Part shown: one piece after another, positions 25,701-33,941 of the stretch | Layout: each line of letters opens with the position of its first letter | Position numbering within the stretch: the stretch's first letter is position 1 | Assembly (NCBI RefSeq): GCF_032362555.1 | Contig: NC_083515.1 | Location: forward strand, 1,461,001 to 1,525,000 | Direction: 5' to 3' | Origin: Amyelois transitella | Lineage: Eukaryota > Arthropoda > Insecta > Lepidoptera > Pyralidae | DNA length: 64,000 nucleotides | Notes under the pieces: model-generated | Databases searched by the model: none | The model's input: the letters and a program-made list of their open reading frames with translations, nothing else | Told to the model about the DNA's origin: nothing | Made by a program: the position numbers and the translations under genes

Positions 25701-28700
25701 CTACTAAGTGCTATTCGCGGCCGACGACGGCCTCTGTGGCGCAGCGGTAGTACGCTTGTCTGCGACACCGGAGGTCCCGCGTTCGAATCCCGGCCAGGGC
25801 ATGATGAGAAGAGAACTTTTTCTCATTGGCCTAGGTCTTGGATGTTTATCTATATAATTATTTATTATAAAATATAGTATCGTCGAGTTAGTATCTCGTA
25901 ACACAAGTTTCGAACTTACTTCGAGGCTTACTCGATCTGTGTAATTTAGTCCCGTGTATATTTATTTATTATTTACATACATACATAAAATCACGCCTCT
26001 TTCCCGGAGGGGTAGGCAGAGACTACCTCTTTCCACTTGCCACGATCTCTGCATACTTCCTACGCTTCATCCACATTCATAACTCTCTTCATGCAAGCTC
26101 GGCGGTTATTATTTATTTATTTTATTCGTGCGAAGCCGGTGCGCATCGCTAGTTTGTTCAAACTGCGATGTCTCGAATCATAATCTTCTCCATTCAGATC
26201 AGCATAGAAGTGTGCGAGACGGAAGCCCACGGCGTCGTGCTGCGCTACTGCCCGCTAGAGGGCGCGGCGCCCGCCCGCGACCAGGTGGGGGCCTGGGCCG
26301 CCGAGCTGGAGGCGCAGCTGCACGTGTTGGAAGCTACCGTCGCCCTGAGGGAGACCTTCCACGAGAGGCTGGAGGGCCACGCGTGCCTGAAGCTGGTCCA
26401 TGTGCCGGGGTGGGCAGGTATTCAAAGTTCAATTCGAAATGCCGTGCCGTGTGGTTCCCGGCACCGATACAAAAAAGAATGGGACCACTCCATCTCATTC
26501 CCATGGATGTCGTAAAAGCGACTGAGGGATAGGCTTACAAACTTGAGATTCTTTTTAGGCGATGGGCTAGCAACCTGTCACTATTTGAATCTCAATTCTA
26601 TCTTAAAGCCAAATAGGTAGCTGAACGTGGCCTATCAGTCTTTGCAAGACTGTTGGCTCTGTCTACCCCACAAGGGATATAGACGTGATTATATGTATGT
26701 ATGTATGTTCAATTCAAAATTTTTATTCATTATTATAGGATACTTCATATCGCTTAATAATTGTCGAAACGTATGGTTTAACAACATTGGTTGACGTCAA
26801 ATAAATTACTTAAAACTAAGTTCACTGCCGCTTCCAAGGCGTCAGTGCAGAAGAATCGGTAACAAACTGGTGCTGGTATGTATGGTTTTGTTCTCTCTCA
26901 CGGCTTCTGTGGCGCAGCGGTCTGTGATACCAGAGGTGCAGGGTTCGAATCCCGGCCGGGGCATGATGAGAAAAGAACTTTCTCTGATTTGCCTGTGTAT
27001 AATTTTTTTTTAAAACTAGGTAAGATTTTTTGTTTGGCCGAGTTGAGGGTACTCGACCTCGACGCAGGTCACCCATGAGGTGGACAGATGAAATAAAATC
27101 AACACTAGGTGATCGTGAAGCGAGCCACTGACCCTTCTGTACGACCACGACCACTCTGACAAGAGTGTAACGCATAAGAAGAAGAAGATTTTTTATTCAT
27201 GTCAGAGATTTGAGGAATTAACCTTTTGTTTTAGGTCTAGGTGGCGTCCGTTACGTCCCAGCGGGTTGGGAGGACGCCTCTCCGGAGGAAATAAACAATT
27301 TGAACAGACAATTAGTTGAAACGCTCCGTGCGACAGATGGCGCTTTCTCGTGCGGCGACGGTGACGACGGCATGGCGTGTGTCAGGTTAGGAACATTTAT
27401 ATACATTACAATGGATTTTCAATGTTTTGGACATACATACATACATATGTTCACGTCTATATCCCTTGCGGGGTAGACAGAGCCAACAGTCTTGAAAGGA
27501 CTGAATGGCCACGTTCAGCTATTTGGCTTAATGATAGAATTGAGATTCAAATAGTGACAGGTTGCTAGCCCATCGCCTAAAAAATAATCCCAAGTTTGTA
27601 AGCCTATCCCTTAGTCGCCTTTTACGACATCCATTGGAAAGAGATGGAGTGGTCCTATTCTTTTTTGTATTGGTGCCGGGAACCACACGGCACGGCAATG
27701 TTTTGGATGGTTCATGAATTAACGGATTTTAATCATAATTTTTACGCGAACACTCCCGTCTGATCTATGCAACTTTTGATAATGAACCTTATCCATAATG
27801 GATCATTTTAAAAGCTGCACTGGTTGAAAGTGACCCATTCCCTACATCGCCTTTTACGACATTCACGCAAAACGAGACAGAGTGCTCATATCTGGTTTGA
27901 TTGATTGATTTTACTTGATGATTCATCAATAATATCCTGTTTACAGATTCGGCATGGTAACAGCGGATACGGATGTAGATGAACTGCTGGAACTGGTGAT
28001 GACGGCTGGCAAAGAGGTGGAGGAAAGTTCTAGGGCGCTCACGAATATGACGGAAGTTTTGAAGAAGGGTGAGCTATATTTATACATTATATTACGGCCT
28101 CTGTTGTGCAGCGGTAGTATACTTGTCTGTGTCAGAGTCGGTCCCGGGTTCGAATCCCGGCTAGGGCTAGCATGATGAGAAAACTAACTTTTTCTGATTC
28201 CCACTGCGCCACAGAGCACGTCAATGTGTCAAGATATACCGCACTTTCTCCACCGAAATGTGGTCGAAATCAATTTTTTTTTTTATTAAAAGTTCGTTTT
28301 GTAACGAAAATTTATCTTGCATCTCATTCTTTTTCTCAGGCATCGAAGCCGCCCAAGCGGATATAGAGCGAGAGAATGCTGAAAGACTATGGCAAGAAGG
28401 CCTTCTACGTAGAATGCCAGTAGTGGGCCGCGTGGTGGACTGGTGGTCACCGGCCAACGTGCCAATGACCGCAGGAAGGAGATTGCATCTCGCTTTAGGA
28501 ACTCTTCAGACCACAGACGATGTCTATAGGTAAGTTTCTCGTCTCGTTTCTCAATGTCTTTCTCGTATTAGTTGGATGGTGTACGGCCAACGTGCCAATG
28601 ACCGCAGGAAGGAGATTGCATCTCGCTTTAGGAACTCTTCAGACCACAGACGATGTCTATAGGTAAGTTTCTCGTCTCGTTTCTCAATGTCTTTCTCGTA

Positions 28701-29808
28701 TTAGTTGGATGGTGTACGGCCAACGTGCCAATGACCGCAGGAAGGAGATTGCATCTCGCTTTAGGAACTCTTCAGACCACAGACGATGTCTATAGGTAAG
28801 TTTCTCGTCTCATTTCTCAGTCTTTCTGACTTTTTCTCATAGTAGATGGATGGTGTACGGCCAACGTGCCAATGACCGCAGGAAGGAGATTGCATCTCGC
28901 TTTAGGAACTCTTCAGACCACAGACGACGTCTATAGGTAAGTTTCTCGTCTCGTTTCTCAATGTCTTTCTGACTCTTTCTCGTATTAGTTGGATGGTGTA
29001 CGGCCAACGTGCCAATGACCGCAGGAAGGAGATTGCATCTAGCTTTAGGAACTCTTCAGACCACAGACGATGTCTATAGGTAAGTTTCTCGTCTAGTGTC
29101 TCAAGGTCTTTCTGACTCTTTCTCATATTAGATGGATGGTGTACGGCCAACGTGCCAATGACCGCAGGAAGGAGATTGCATCTTGCTTTAGGAACTTTTC
29201 AGACCACAGACGATGTCTATAGGTAAGTTTCTCGTCTCGTTTCTCAATGTCTTTCTGACTTTTTCTCATAGTAGATGGATGGTGTACGGCCAACGTGCCA
29301 ATGACCGCAGGAAGGAGATTGCATCTCGCTTTAGGAACTCTTCAGACCACAGACGATGTGTAAAGGTAAGTTTTTGTCTCATTCGCACTCTATTTCCATC
29401 TCTTTTCTGAAACTTATTCTCCCTCTTTTTAACACTCCTTTTGTAGAAAACGCAACAAAGACATTTCTTATCTCTTTCTAGCTATAGACTAGCTCGACTG
29501 AAAAAGCGGCTTCATAGCTCGAACATGACTAAACTACTTAAACTGAAAAAATTCCTCAATAAAATCTACGTATATATATATTGTTTGTATCCCTTGCGGG
29601 GTAGACAGAGCCAACATTATTGTATGCAATCGACAGTATGTATGTACGCAGTCAACTCTTGCGGCGAGCGAAATCGCGGATAACAGCTAGTTTTTTTTTT
29701 TATAATAATCATCACTCTGTTCCCAGGTACGTCCAAGAGAAAAACAAACAGAAGCAAGAGGAACCGGAACCGGCGCGGGCGCACTCCCCCACGCGGACTG
29801 AGAAGTGA
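16762..29808 (+). CDS. Pdxdc1: pyridoxal-dependent decarboxylase domain-containing protein 1
   Basis: Relative of group II PLP decarboxylases with unclear biochemical role. Exons: 16762-16833, 16903-17276, 18208-18314, 19342-19473, 20829-21043, 21630-21701, 21910-21969, 23176-23367, 24381-24425, 25107-25235, 26198-26417, 27235-27385, 27947-28068, 28340-28529, 29727-29808; 2163 bases, 720 residues (human about 788). The order of conserved blocks follows human PDXDC1: R-x-x-A-Y-Y-H-Q-E-Q-L-E-G-L; L-T-L-T-P-G-P-W-F-G; V-P-A-L-P-L-W; N-M-T-E-V-L-K-K-G-I-E-A-A-Q; M-P-V-V-G-R-V-V-D-W-W-S-P. The C terminus is shorter than in human. At the place of the PLP lysine (P-H-K-W in active relatives) it has P-G-P-W (residues 312-315), so it probably cannot form the usual Schiff base. 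The start is the first ATG after an in-frame stop at 16729. Exons 8 and 11 are strikingly GC-rich. Introns are full of repeats. Confidence 0.92.
17284..17541 (+). repeat. family A element in Pdxdc1 intron 2
   Basis: Nearly full length, from the 'CACGTCTACATCCC' start to 'AAGTGCCGGGAACCACAC'. It begins only a few bases after the exon 2 donor. Confidence 0.85.
17870..17913. repeat. perfect hairpin with 2-base loop
   Basis: Arms 17870-17890 and 17893-17913 are exact 21-base reverse complements. It lies in Pdxdc1 intron 2, just before a family A copy. Confidence 0.8.
17925..18084 (+). repeat. family A element, truncated
   Basis: Microsatellite start through 'CGCCTAAAAGAAGAATCCC'; the distal part is missing. 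In Pdxdc1 intron 2. Confidence 0.8.
18356..18615 (+). repeat. family A element in Pdxdc1 intron 3
   Basis: Full-length copy ending 'GGTGCCGGGAACCACACGGC'. A further core fragment of the same family lies at 18757-18838. Confidence 0.85.
19078..19346 (+). repeat. fourfold tandem repeat of the exon 4 splice acceptor
   Basis: A 67-68 bp unit ('GTATATACAGAACCAACTTGG...AAAGCGCTATTT.GTATTTCAG|CACTG') occurs four times. Each unit carries an apparent 3' splice site, with AG ending at 19139, 19206, 19273 and 19341, plus the first five exon bases. Only the last is followed by the conserved exon 4. Using the first acceptor reaches an in-frame TAA within 15 codons. Confidence 0.85.
19498..19625 (-). repeat. 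LINE-tail repeat (family C), partial
   Basis: Minus-strand copy of the 3' part, starting 25 bases after the exon 4 donor of Pdxdc1 with a TACA microsatellite. Confidence 0.65.
19780..19870 (+). repeat. CGTCA-type interspersed repeat, partial
   Basis: 'GCTTTGGAAGCGGCAGTAG' to 'TGACGTCAAACTAATGGTTG', matching the middle of the family. Confidence 0.55.
19920..20180 (+). repeat. LINE-tail repeat (family C)
   Basis: Encodes a ~70-residue tail with L-N-Q-I-K-D-V-L, R-N-R-R-A-C-M-K-R-V-M-N and P-S-G-K-E-A. It is the longest copy in the window. Confidence 0.65.
20440..20600 (-). repeat. interspersed repeat, 'TTTTACACGAAGCGACTC' type
   Basis: Related blocks occur near 21340-21430, 30430-30560, 32500-32640, 50460-50570 and 58180-58290, in both orientations. 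The best shared core is 'GTCGCTTCGTGTAAAAACCTGACTCACCCAATCC'-like sequence, here on the minus strand. Family not identified. Confidence 0.5.
22812..23022 (+). repeat. family A element in Pdxdc1 intron 7
   Basis: Lacks the 'GGTGCCGGGAACC' end; otherwise close to the consensus. Confidence 0.85.
23378..24112. repeat. 17-bp minisatellite, about 43 copies
   Basis: Unit TGCATGTACACACACAC, with variants (TACATG, GACATG, CGCTGCATG, and units gaining or losing AC). It begins about 10 bases after the exon 8 donor of Pdxdc1. The unit has no stop codon in any of six frames and 17 is not a multiple of 3, so long open frames of His-Thr-Cys-Tyr repeats appear in all frames on both strands; these are not genes. 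Each unit is strictly alternating purine-pyrimidine, a composition known to favour Z-DNA. Confidence 0.95.
24742..25098 (-). repeat. two family A elements in tandem, up to the exon 10 acceptor
   Basis: Copies at about 24742-24950 and 24963-25098, both minus. The second ends in a TATG microsatellite only 8 bases before the AG of the exon 10 acceptor (25105-25106). Confidence 0.85.
25728..25975 (+). repeat. tRNA-derived SINE (family D)
   Basis: Head with 'GGCCTCTGTGGCGCAGCGGT' (A box) and 'GTTCGAATCCCGGCCAGGGC' (B box), then a ~170 bp body ending in TATTTATTTATT. The acceptor stem does not pair well, and the same head plus body recurs at 14099-14332, so it is a retroposon. Confidence 0.85.
25975..26106 (-). 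repeat. LINE-tail repeat (family C), partial
   Basis: Follows the SINE directly; begins with a TACA microsatellite, then 'CACGCCTCTTTCCCGGAGGG'. Confidence 0.65.
26442..26708 (-). repeat. family A element in Pdxdc1 intron 11
   Basis: Full length, from 'GTGCCGTGTGGTTCCCGGCAC' to TATG repeats. It starts about 25 bases after the exon 11 donor. Confidence 0.9.
26755..26878 (-). repeat. CGTCA-type interspersed repeat
   Basis: 'CATTGGTTGACGTCAAATAA', 'CACTGCCGCTTCCAAGGCGT' and 'CAGTGCAGAAGAATCGGTAA' in order. Confidence 0.65.
26895..27200 (+). repeat. tRNA-derived SINE head plus LINE tail
   Basis: A family D head (26895-27000, A and B boxes visible) is followed at about 27040-27200 by a different sequence reading M-R-W-T-D-E-I-K-S-T-L in one frame. 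That motif resembles the C-terminal tail of non-LTR retrotransposon ORF2. Confidence 0.55.
27431..27694 (+). repeat. family A element in Pdxdc1 intron 12
   Basis: Full length, from the TACA microsatellite to 'GGTGCCGGGAACCACACGGC'. Confidence 0.9.
28090..28220 (+). repeat. tRNA-derived SINE head (family D)
   Basis: Degraded A box ('TTGTGCAGCGGTAGTA') and clear B box ('GGGTTCGAATCCCGG'). It begins about 20 bases after the exon 13 donor of Pdxdc1. Confidence 0.7.
28451..29369 (+). repeat. seven-copy tandem array of the exon 14 3' end with its donor
   Basis: The last 79 bases of exon 14 plus the donor GTAAGT and ~54-64 bases of intron recur with period 133 (first two steps), 141, then 143. Copy starts: 28451 (the true exon), 28584, 28717, 28858, 29001, 29144 and 29287. 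Before each extra copy is a pyrimidine-rich tract and a TAG, so each looks like a 91-base cassette exon with its own acceptor and donor. Coding identity between copies is very high, which points to recent expansion or ongoing homogenisation. Confidence 0.9.
29275..29365 (+). other. last array copy, possible alternative exon
   Basis: Acceptor TAG at 29272-29274, donor GTAAGT at 29366. Spliced between exon 14 and exon 15 it reads W-M-V-Y-G-Q-R-A-N-D-R-R-K-E... and continues into exon 15 in another frame, ending at a TGA. In copies 2-5 the same frame ends exactly at the exon border with CTA-TAG; here that is GTA-AAG, so no stop. Use in vivo is unproven. Confidence 0.3.
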
Positions 29809-29825
29809 CACAAGCACATCGACAT

Positions 29826-30262
29826 AGCGATACACGACTAATGTTCGCCCAATGTTTGCTAATTATACCAATATTGGTTAAAAATTAATAATGAAGTTTG
29901 TGTTACAAAATGTGAAGCGATATGTCCAATGTTTGCTGTTGTTTTACCAATGTTGGACGCAATGTTCATTACGAGATATAGTTAAAAAAGAGACAAATAT
30001 AGTGTTTCATAGCTAACGATGTTTCTCCAATGTTTGGTATTGCGAAATCAATGTTTGACAAGTGATCGATCTTCAAAGAAAAGCGACAAATATAATGATT
30101 GTCAACTATGTAACAATGTTTGCCTCAAGAATATCAAACCGATATTGATTGAAGAATGAATAAAAATGTAAAACGATATGCCCAATATTGGCTATTATAT
30201 TCCACCAAATGCTGGACAAATATTCTCTACGCGATAGACAAATATTACATTGTGATACAGCA
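29826..30262 (+). repeat. degenerate ~90-100 bp repeats in the Pdxdc1 3' UTR
   Basis: Four to five diverged units share 'GCGATATG.CCAATGTTTG' followed by a second 'CCAATGTTGGA.CAATGTTC'-like motif and 'GACAAATAT.A'. Clearest unit starts are about 29826, 29917, 30012 and 30172. The region follows the Pdxdc1 stop codon; an AATAAA lies at 30159-30164. Confidence 0.55.
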
Positions 30263-32211
30263 AAAAAATTTTGCATACTGCATGCGTTGCTCAAGTCAAT
30301 ACAACTAACGCCATCTATTGGAATGTATGTGAAACATGATAATAATGCTTGTTAGACTATATCCGATAGTATACCAAAAATGAGACGCTCTTACGGTGAG
30401 GAAACCTGTACCATAGTCCAATATAGGTTGGGTTCCCCTGCAATGGTTACCGAAGTCAGATGGGAGTCATTTTGTGTAAAAACCTGACTCACCCAATTGA
30501 CGTTCATGGTAAAATGGTGCGCCCGGGCTCCTCTGTGAGGACGTAACCGGCAATGATGACAAAAAATAGATTTTTATTCATAATATTACATCTGAAATTA
30601 TATAATTTAAAAAATTGGTAAACATTGGACGACATTGTTAATAAAAAGCATCGCGTTGAACTGCCAAATTACATTATTATTTTAATTAGCAGAGCTTATT
30701 AATTATTATACTTATAACGAATATGTATACTTCATTATTATTCGTATTTATAATGTGATCTGTATTGTAAATGCTAGTTTTTAATGTTAATAAAAATAGT
30801 GAAATATATAAGGTCAGTACAAATTATTTTAATTCGGCTATCCAATTTATACTCAATTTAATTTTGAAGCGCTTGACAAAATTCGACAGTGTTTCAAATG
30901 TTTCTGTAAGAAATAAGTCAAGTGTAATACGCGTTTTAGTTCAGTTAGCGACAATTTCAAGACAAATGTCATTGAAGGAAAAAAATTACCAAAAAATTAT
31001 TATTATTTTTTTCAATATGGTTGTTCAGTTATAATTTTATATGGAATCTATCATTTATACCCATAAAAGCAGGACGCTGAGCACTTATTAAAAGAAACTT
31101 TGACCCCTTGTAACCTGTTTTCACTAATAAAAATAGATATTCATTTATAAATAGTTTTAATATGGAGGTTTACTCCATCAATTTGAACTTGTACCGACCT
31201 TACATAATTTTCAATTAACTATAACTTACAAACGTACTTTCAGATAGAAAAAAAAACTGTAGAACAGTTTTTATTATTGTCTTGTACTGATAAAAATAGC
31301 TTGGCATTCAGATTGTAATGTCGTAGGTGTAGTCCAAGGACGGATATTTCAGAATTCCTAAGGGAACTCCGAAGCTAATTATCTACAATATGACTGAAAC
31401 GTGACCTATAAGGGTTTGACATAATTTTTCATCCTTGTATAATTGAAAGAAAGAAACTTTTCATCTTTGAACGAAAAAACTTTACTGTAGAAGAATCGTT
31501 CGTATGACAAACGACTGTCGGAGAAAAGTAAACTATTGTATTAAAGTTCAGTGCAAATTATACATAGAAATGTATGTATGTAATAGTGTAATGCTGTACA
31601 AAAATTAGCTTTTCTACTTAGTAGTTTAAACTCTGGTTTTGCTACATAAACATATATATATAGGATGTTTCAAATTTAAATTTAATCTTTAATTCACTTG
31701 CATTGAAAGTGTGTTGATTATTTTATAGTTGACAAGTATGTGATTTTTTTTTTATTTTACTATATTTCTCTATGGTATGTAAGAAATGGGTACCATGTGT
31801 AAAAAAAATTACACAATAGTTTAGATTGGTCCAGTTCCACATATAGCAGGCATCTGTGGTACTAAGCTGTACTTTTGGTAGCCAAATAAATGTGTAATGT
31901 CGTTTTATGTATGTGATTTAAATCCAATAAAAAACTTACAATATTAAAGAAACACTACCACTGTATTCGTCTTGTCCTTTTAGCACACATAATTAAATCT
32001 TATTTTTGGTAGAATTTTATTTTTAATTTCAATTGTGTCATCACAACTTTTGTTCAATACATTATGTAGTAAAATATTTAAGGCATTATAAAGGTGCGAA
32101 TAATATTTAAGATCTCTATATGTTACCCAAATTCTAGAAAACTTGTATTATAATTGTAAGAGATTTGACACACTATTGGTACTGTTTTTACAGATTTGAG
32201 CGCCAGTAACA

Positions 32212-32280
32212 TGGCACGCGCGATGCCGTCTTTATCGCGCGGAAAACTATCGCCATCTCGCTTTTTATTATAAAGTGAAC
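32212..32280. repeat. GCG-type MITE (family F)
   Basis: 'GGCACGCGCGATGCCGTC', 'CGCGCGGAAAACTATCGCC' and 'CTTTTTATTATAAAGTGAAC'. A second fragment lies at 32652-32706. Confidence 0.65.
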
Positions 32281-32284
32281 AGCA

Positions 32285-32640
32285 TTGAGCGTCCGTGGTC
32301 GAATCGATAAGGTGCCTTTAAAATGCGTGATGCACATACAGGCACAGGATCGAATCCCACCTCGGCCATGTAGCAATGACTATTTTCAAAGATATTTACA
32401 TTAGTTTGAATACTAACCGATGCTCTCATGGTAAAATCATTGCGAGAAAACCTACATATTTAGGCAACTGGATGTGTAGCCATGATCGATTAAATATGAG
32501 TCAGGTTTACCTGCAAAAGTCGCGGAGGTCAGATGGGAGTCGCTTCCTGTAAAAACCTGACTCACCCAATCCAGTATACATTGTCAAAGGCATACCCCGG
32601 GCTCTTCTCCAGAGGGATGAGGATGCAAACGGGGCTAAAG
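32285..32640 (+). repeat. second tRNA-derived SINE type
   Basis: Head 'CGTCCGTGGTCGAATCGATA' (A box region) and 'GGATCGAATCCCACC' (B box), followed by a body that includes the 'GTAAAAACCTGACTCACCCA' block shared with other repeats in the window. The head differs from family D, so it is another SINE lineage. Confidence 0.6.
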
Positions 32641-32752
32641 CCAGGAGGTGGGATAAGTGATAGTTTATCGCCGCGATAAAAACGGCATCGCGCGTGTCAT
32701 GCTATGCTACAGAGGCAGGTAATGTATTCACGAAGCTTTATAAGGCAATATG

Positions 32753-32852
32753 TCTTATCTATGCTCCCTATATATTTTTCTCGGATTACCTAGGTATAAC
32801 TATCTTATCTATGCTCCCTATATATTTTTCTCGGATTACCTAGGTATAACTA
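32753..32852. repeat. 50-bp direct tandem duplication
   Basis: 32753-32802 and 32803-32852 are identical or nearly so ('TCTTATCTATGCTCCCTATA...TAGGTATAAC'). Confidence 0.9.
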
Positions 32853-33103
32853 AGCGGTAGGTAAAGCTTAAACAGTAATAGTGATAAATTTATTAATTTT
32901 GAGGTACAAATTTTATTTGATACTTGTAGATTTAAGTATGTATTTATTTCCAAAATGTATGTACCTCGTTATTATTTTAATTAATCGGTTGGTGGAACTG
33001 ATATTTTAATGTTCTAAGTTAATCAGTAAAAATGTAACTATTTGAGTCGAATACTTACAATTTTCACAATGTTACTATTGTTTAATTTGTATGGTCAAAA
33101 CAA

Positions 33104-33177
33104 TGTTGTACTCTGCCGCAACGCCCCCTGTTGGAATTTTTCTTCTACCTATGGCAATTTAATGTACAACAGAAGAA
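33104..33177 (+). repeat. outer inverted repeat, left copy
   Basis: 'GTTGTACTCTGCCGCAACGC', 'CCCCTGTTG', 'CTACCTATGGCAATTTAATG', 'TACAACAGAAGAA'. The reverse complement, with few differences, is at 38616-38686 on the other side of the Harbinger element. Confidence 0.85.
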
Positions 33178-33941
33178 TATTATGTACAAAAAACAATTTA
33201 GTATGTACATACAGTAAATTTGAGAAAAAATGATACTTTATAGGGCGCTGCTAGAGAGAGAGGGTATACTATACAGCAACGCCACTCAGAATACTTACTT
33301 GTATTTATACTAGAAAGCTGATTTTTGAGTTAGACGATGTACGACCGTTTATTAGTATGTACGTCTTAGAATAATAATGAAAATATAAGCAACTATTGTT
33401 TTATCTAACTTTAAAAGAAATGCCTTGCAAAGCCTTATTATTTATTAACGAATAAATTGATTAGATACTGTACTGCAGGCCAATTCTGCTATTTTATTTT
33501 TAGCCGAAACGGATCTGAAACGCTTTGATGACAACTTTTGGTATTCTACTAACCATTTTTCAAAACGAAGTCGTATCGCATTGGTTACACAGCCGAAAGG
33601 GTTCGGTTGTCGTATTCTGCTAAAGGACACGTAAAGTTCCGTTTGCCGTTCGGCTATTATTGCGTATTCTGATAACTTTTTGACAGTTGGTCCGGCCGAA
33701 ACACAACGGTTCTGCGTTAGTTGAATTGTCAAAAGTTGCGGTTTTGCATCGGCAGCAAAGGTTTAACTTTTGCGAAATTTTGCGATTATCTTGTGATAAA
33801 ATTGTAAGGTAGGTAATTCCTTGATTATATTAAATTACCTTTTCGGGTGTTTATTGTTGACTTAAAATTTTTGTTCAGTCAAAATTCATTGTTATTTCAT
33901 TGGTTACTCATACCTTCTTACATATTATTCTTGCAGAAATA

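Larger units (their letters stand above)
30265..33095. other. intergenic region downstream of Pdxdc1
   Basis: AT-rich, without a recognisable gene. It contains a 'CTGACTCACCCAATT' type repeat (30430-30560), a tRNA-derived SINE (32285-32400), MITE fragments (32212-32280, 32652-32706) and a 50-bp tandem duplication (32753-32852). Several AATAAA motifs could serve as distal ends of Pdxdc1. Confidence 0.5.

Noticed and set aside
25728-25800. tRNA gene (A and B boxes, TTCGAATCC)
   Set aside because: The acceptor stem does not pair, and the same head with the same non-tRNA body recurs at 14099-14332, so it is a SINE.
28902-29150. Minus-strand frame across the exon 14 array
   Set aside because: Periodic antisense reading of the tandem copies, not an independent gene.
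33445-33732. 95-residue minus-strand frame at the left Harbinger end
   Set aside because: Spans the terminal inverted repeat and has no match to either Harbinger protein.
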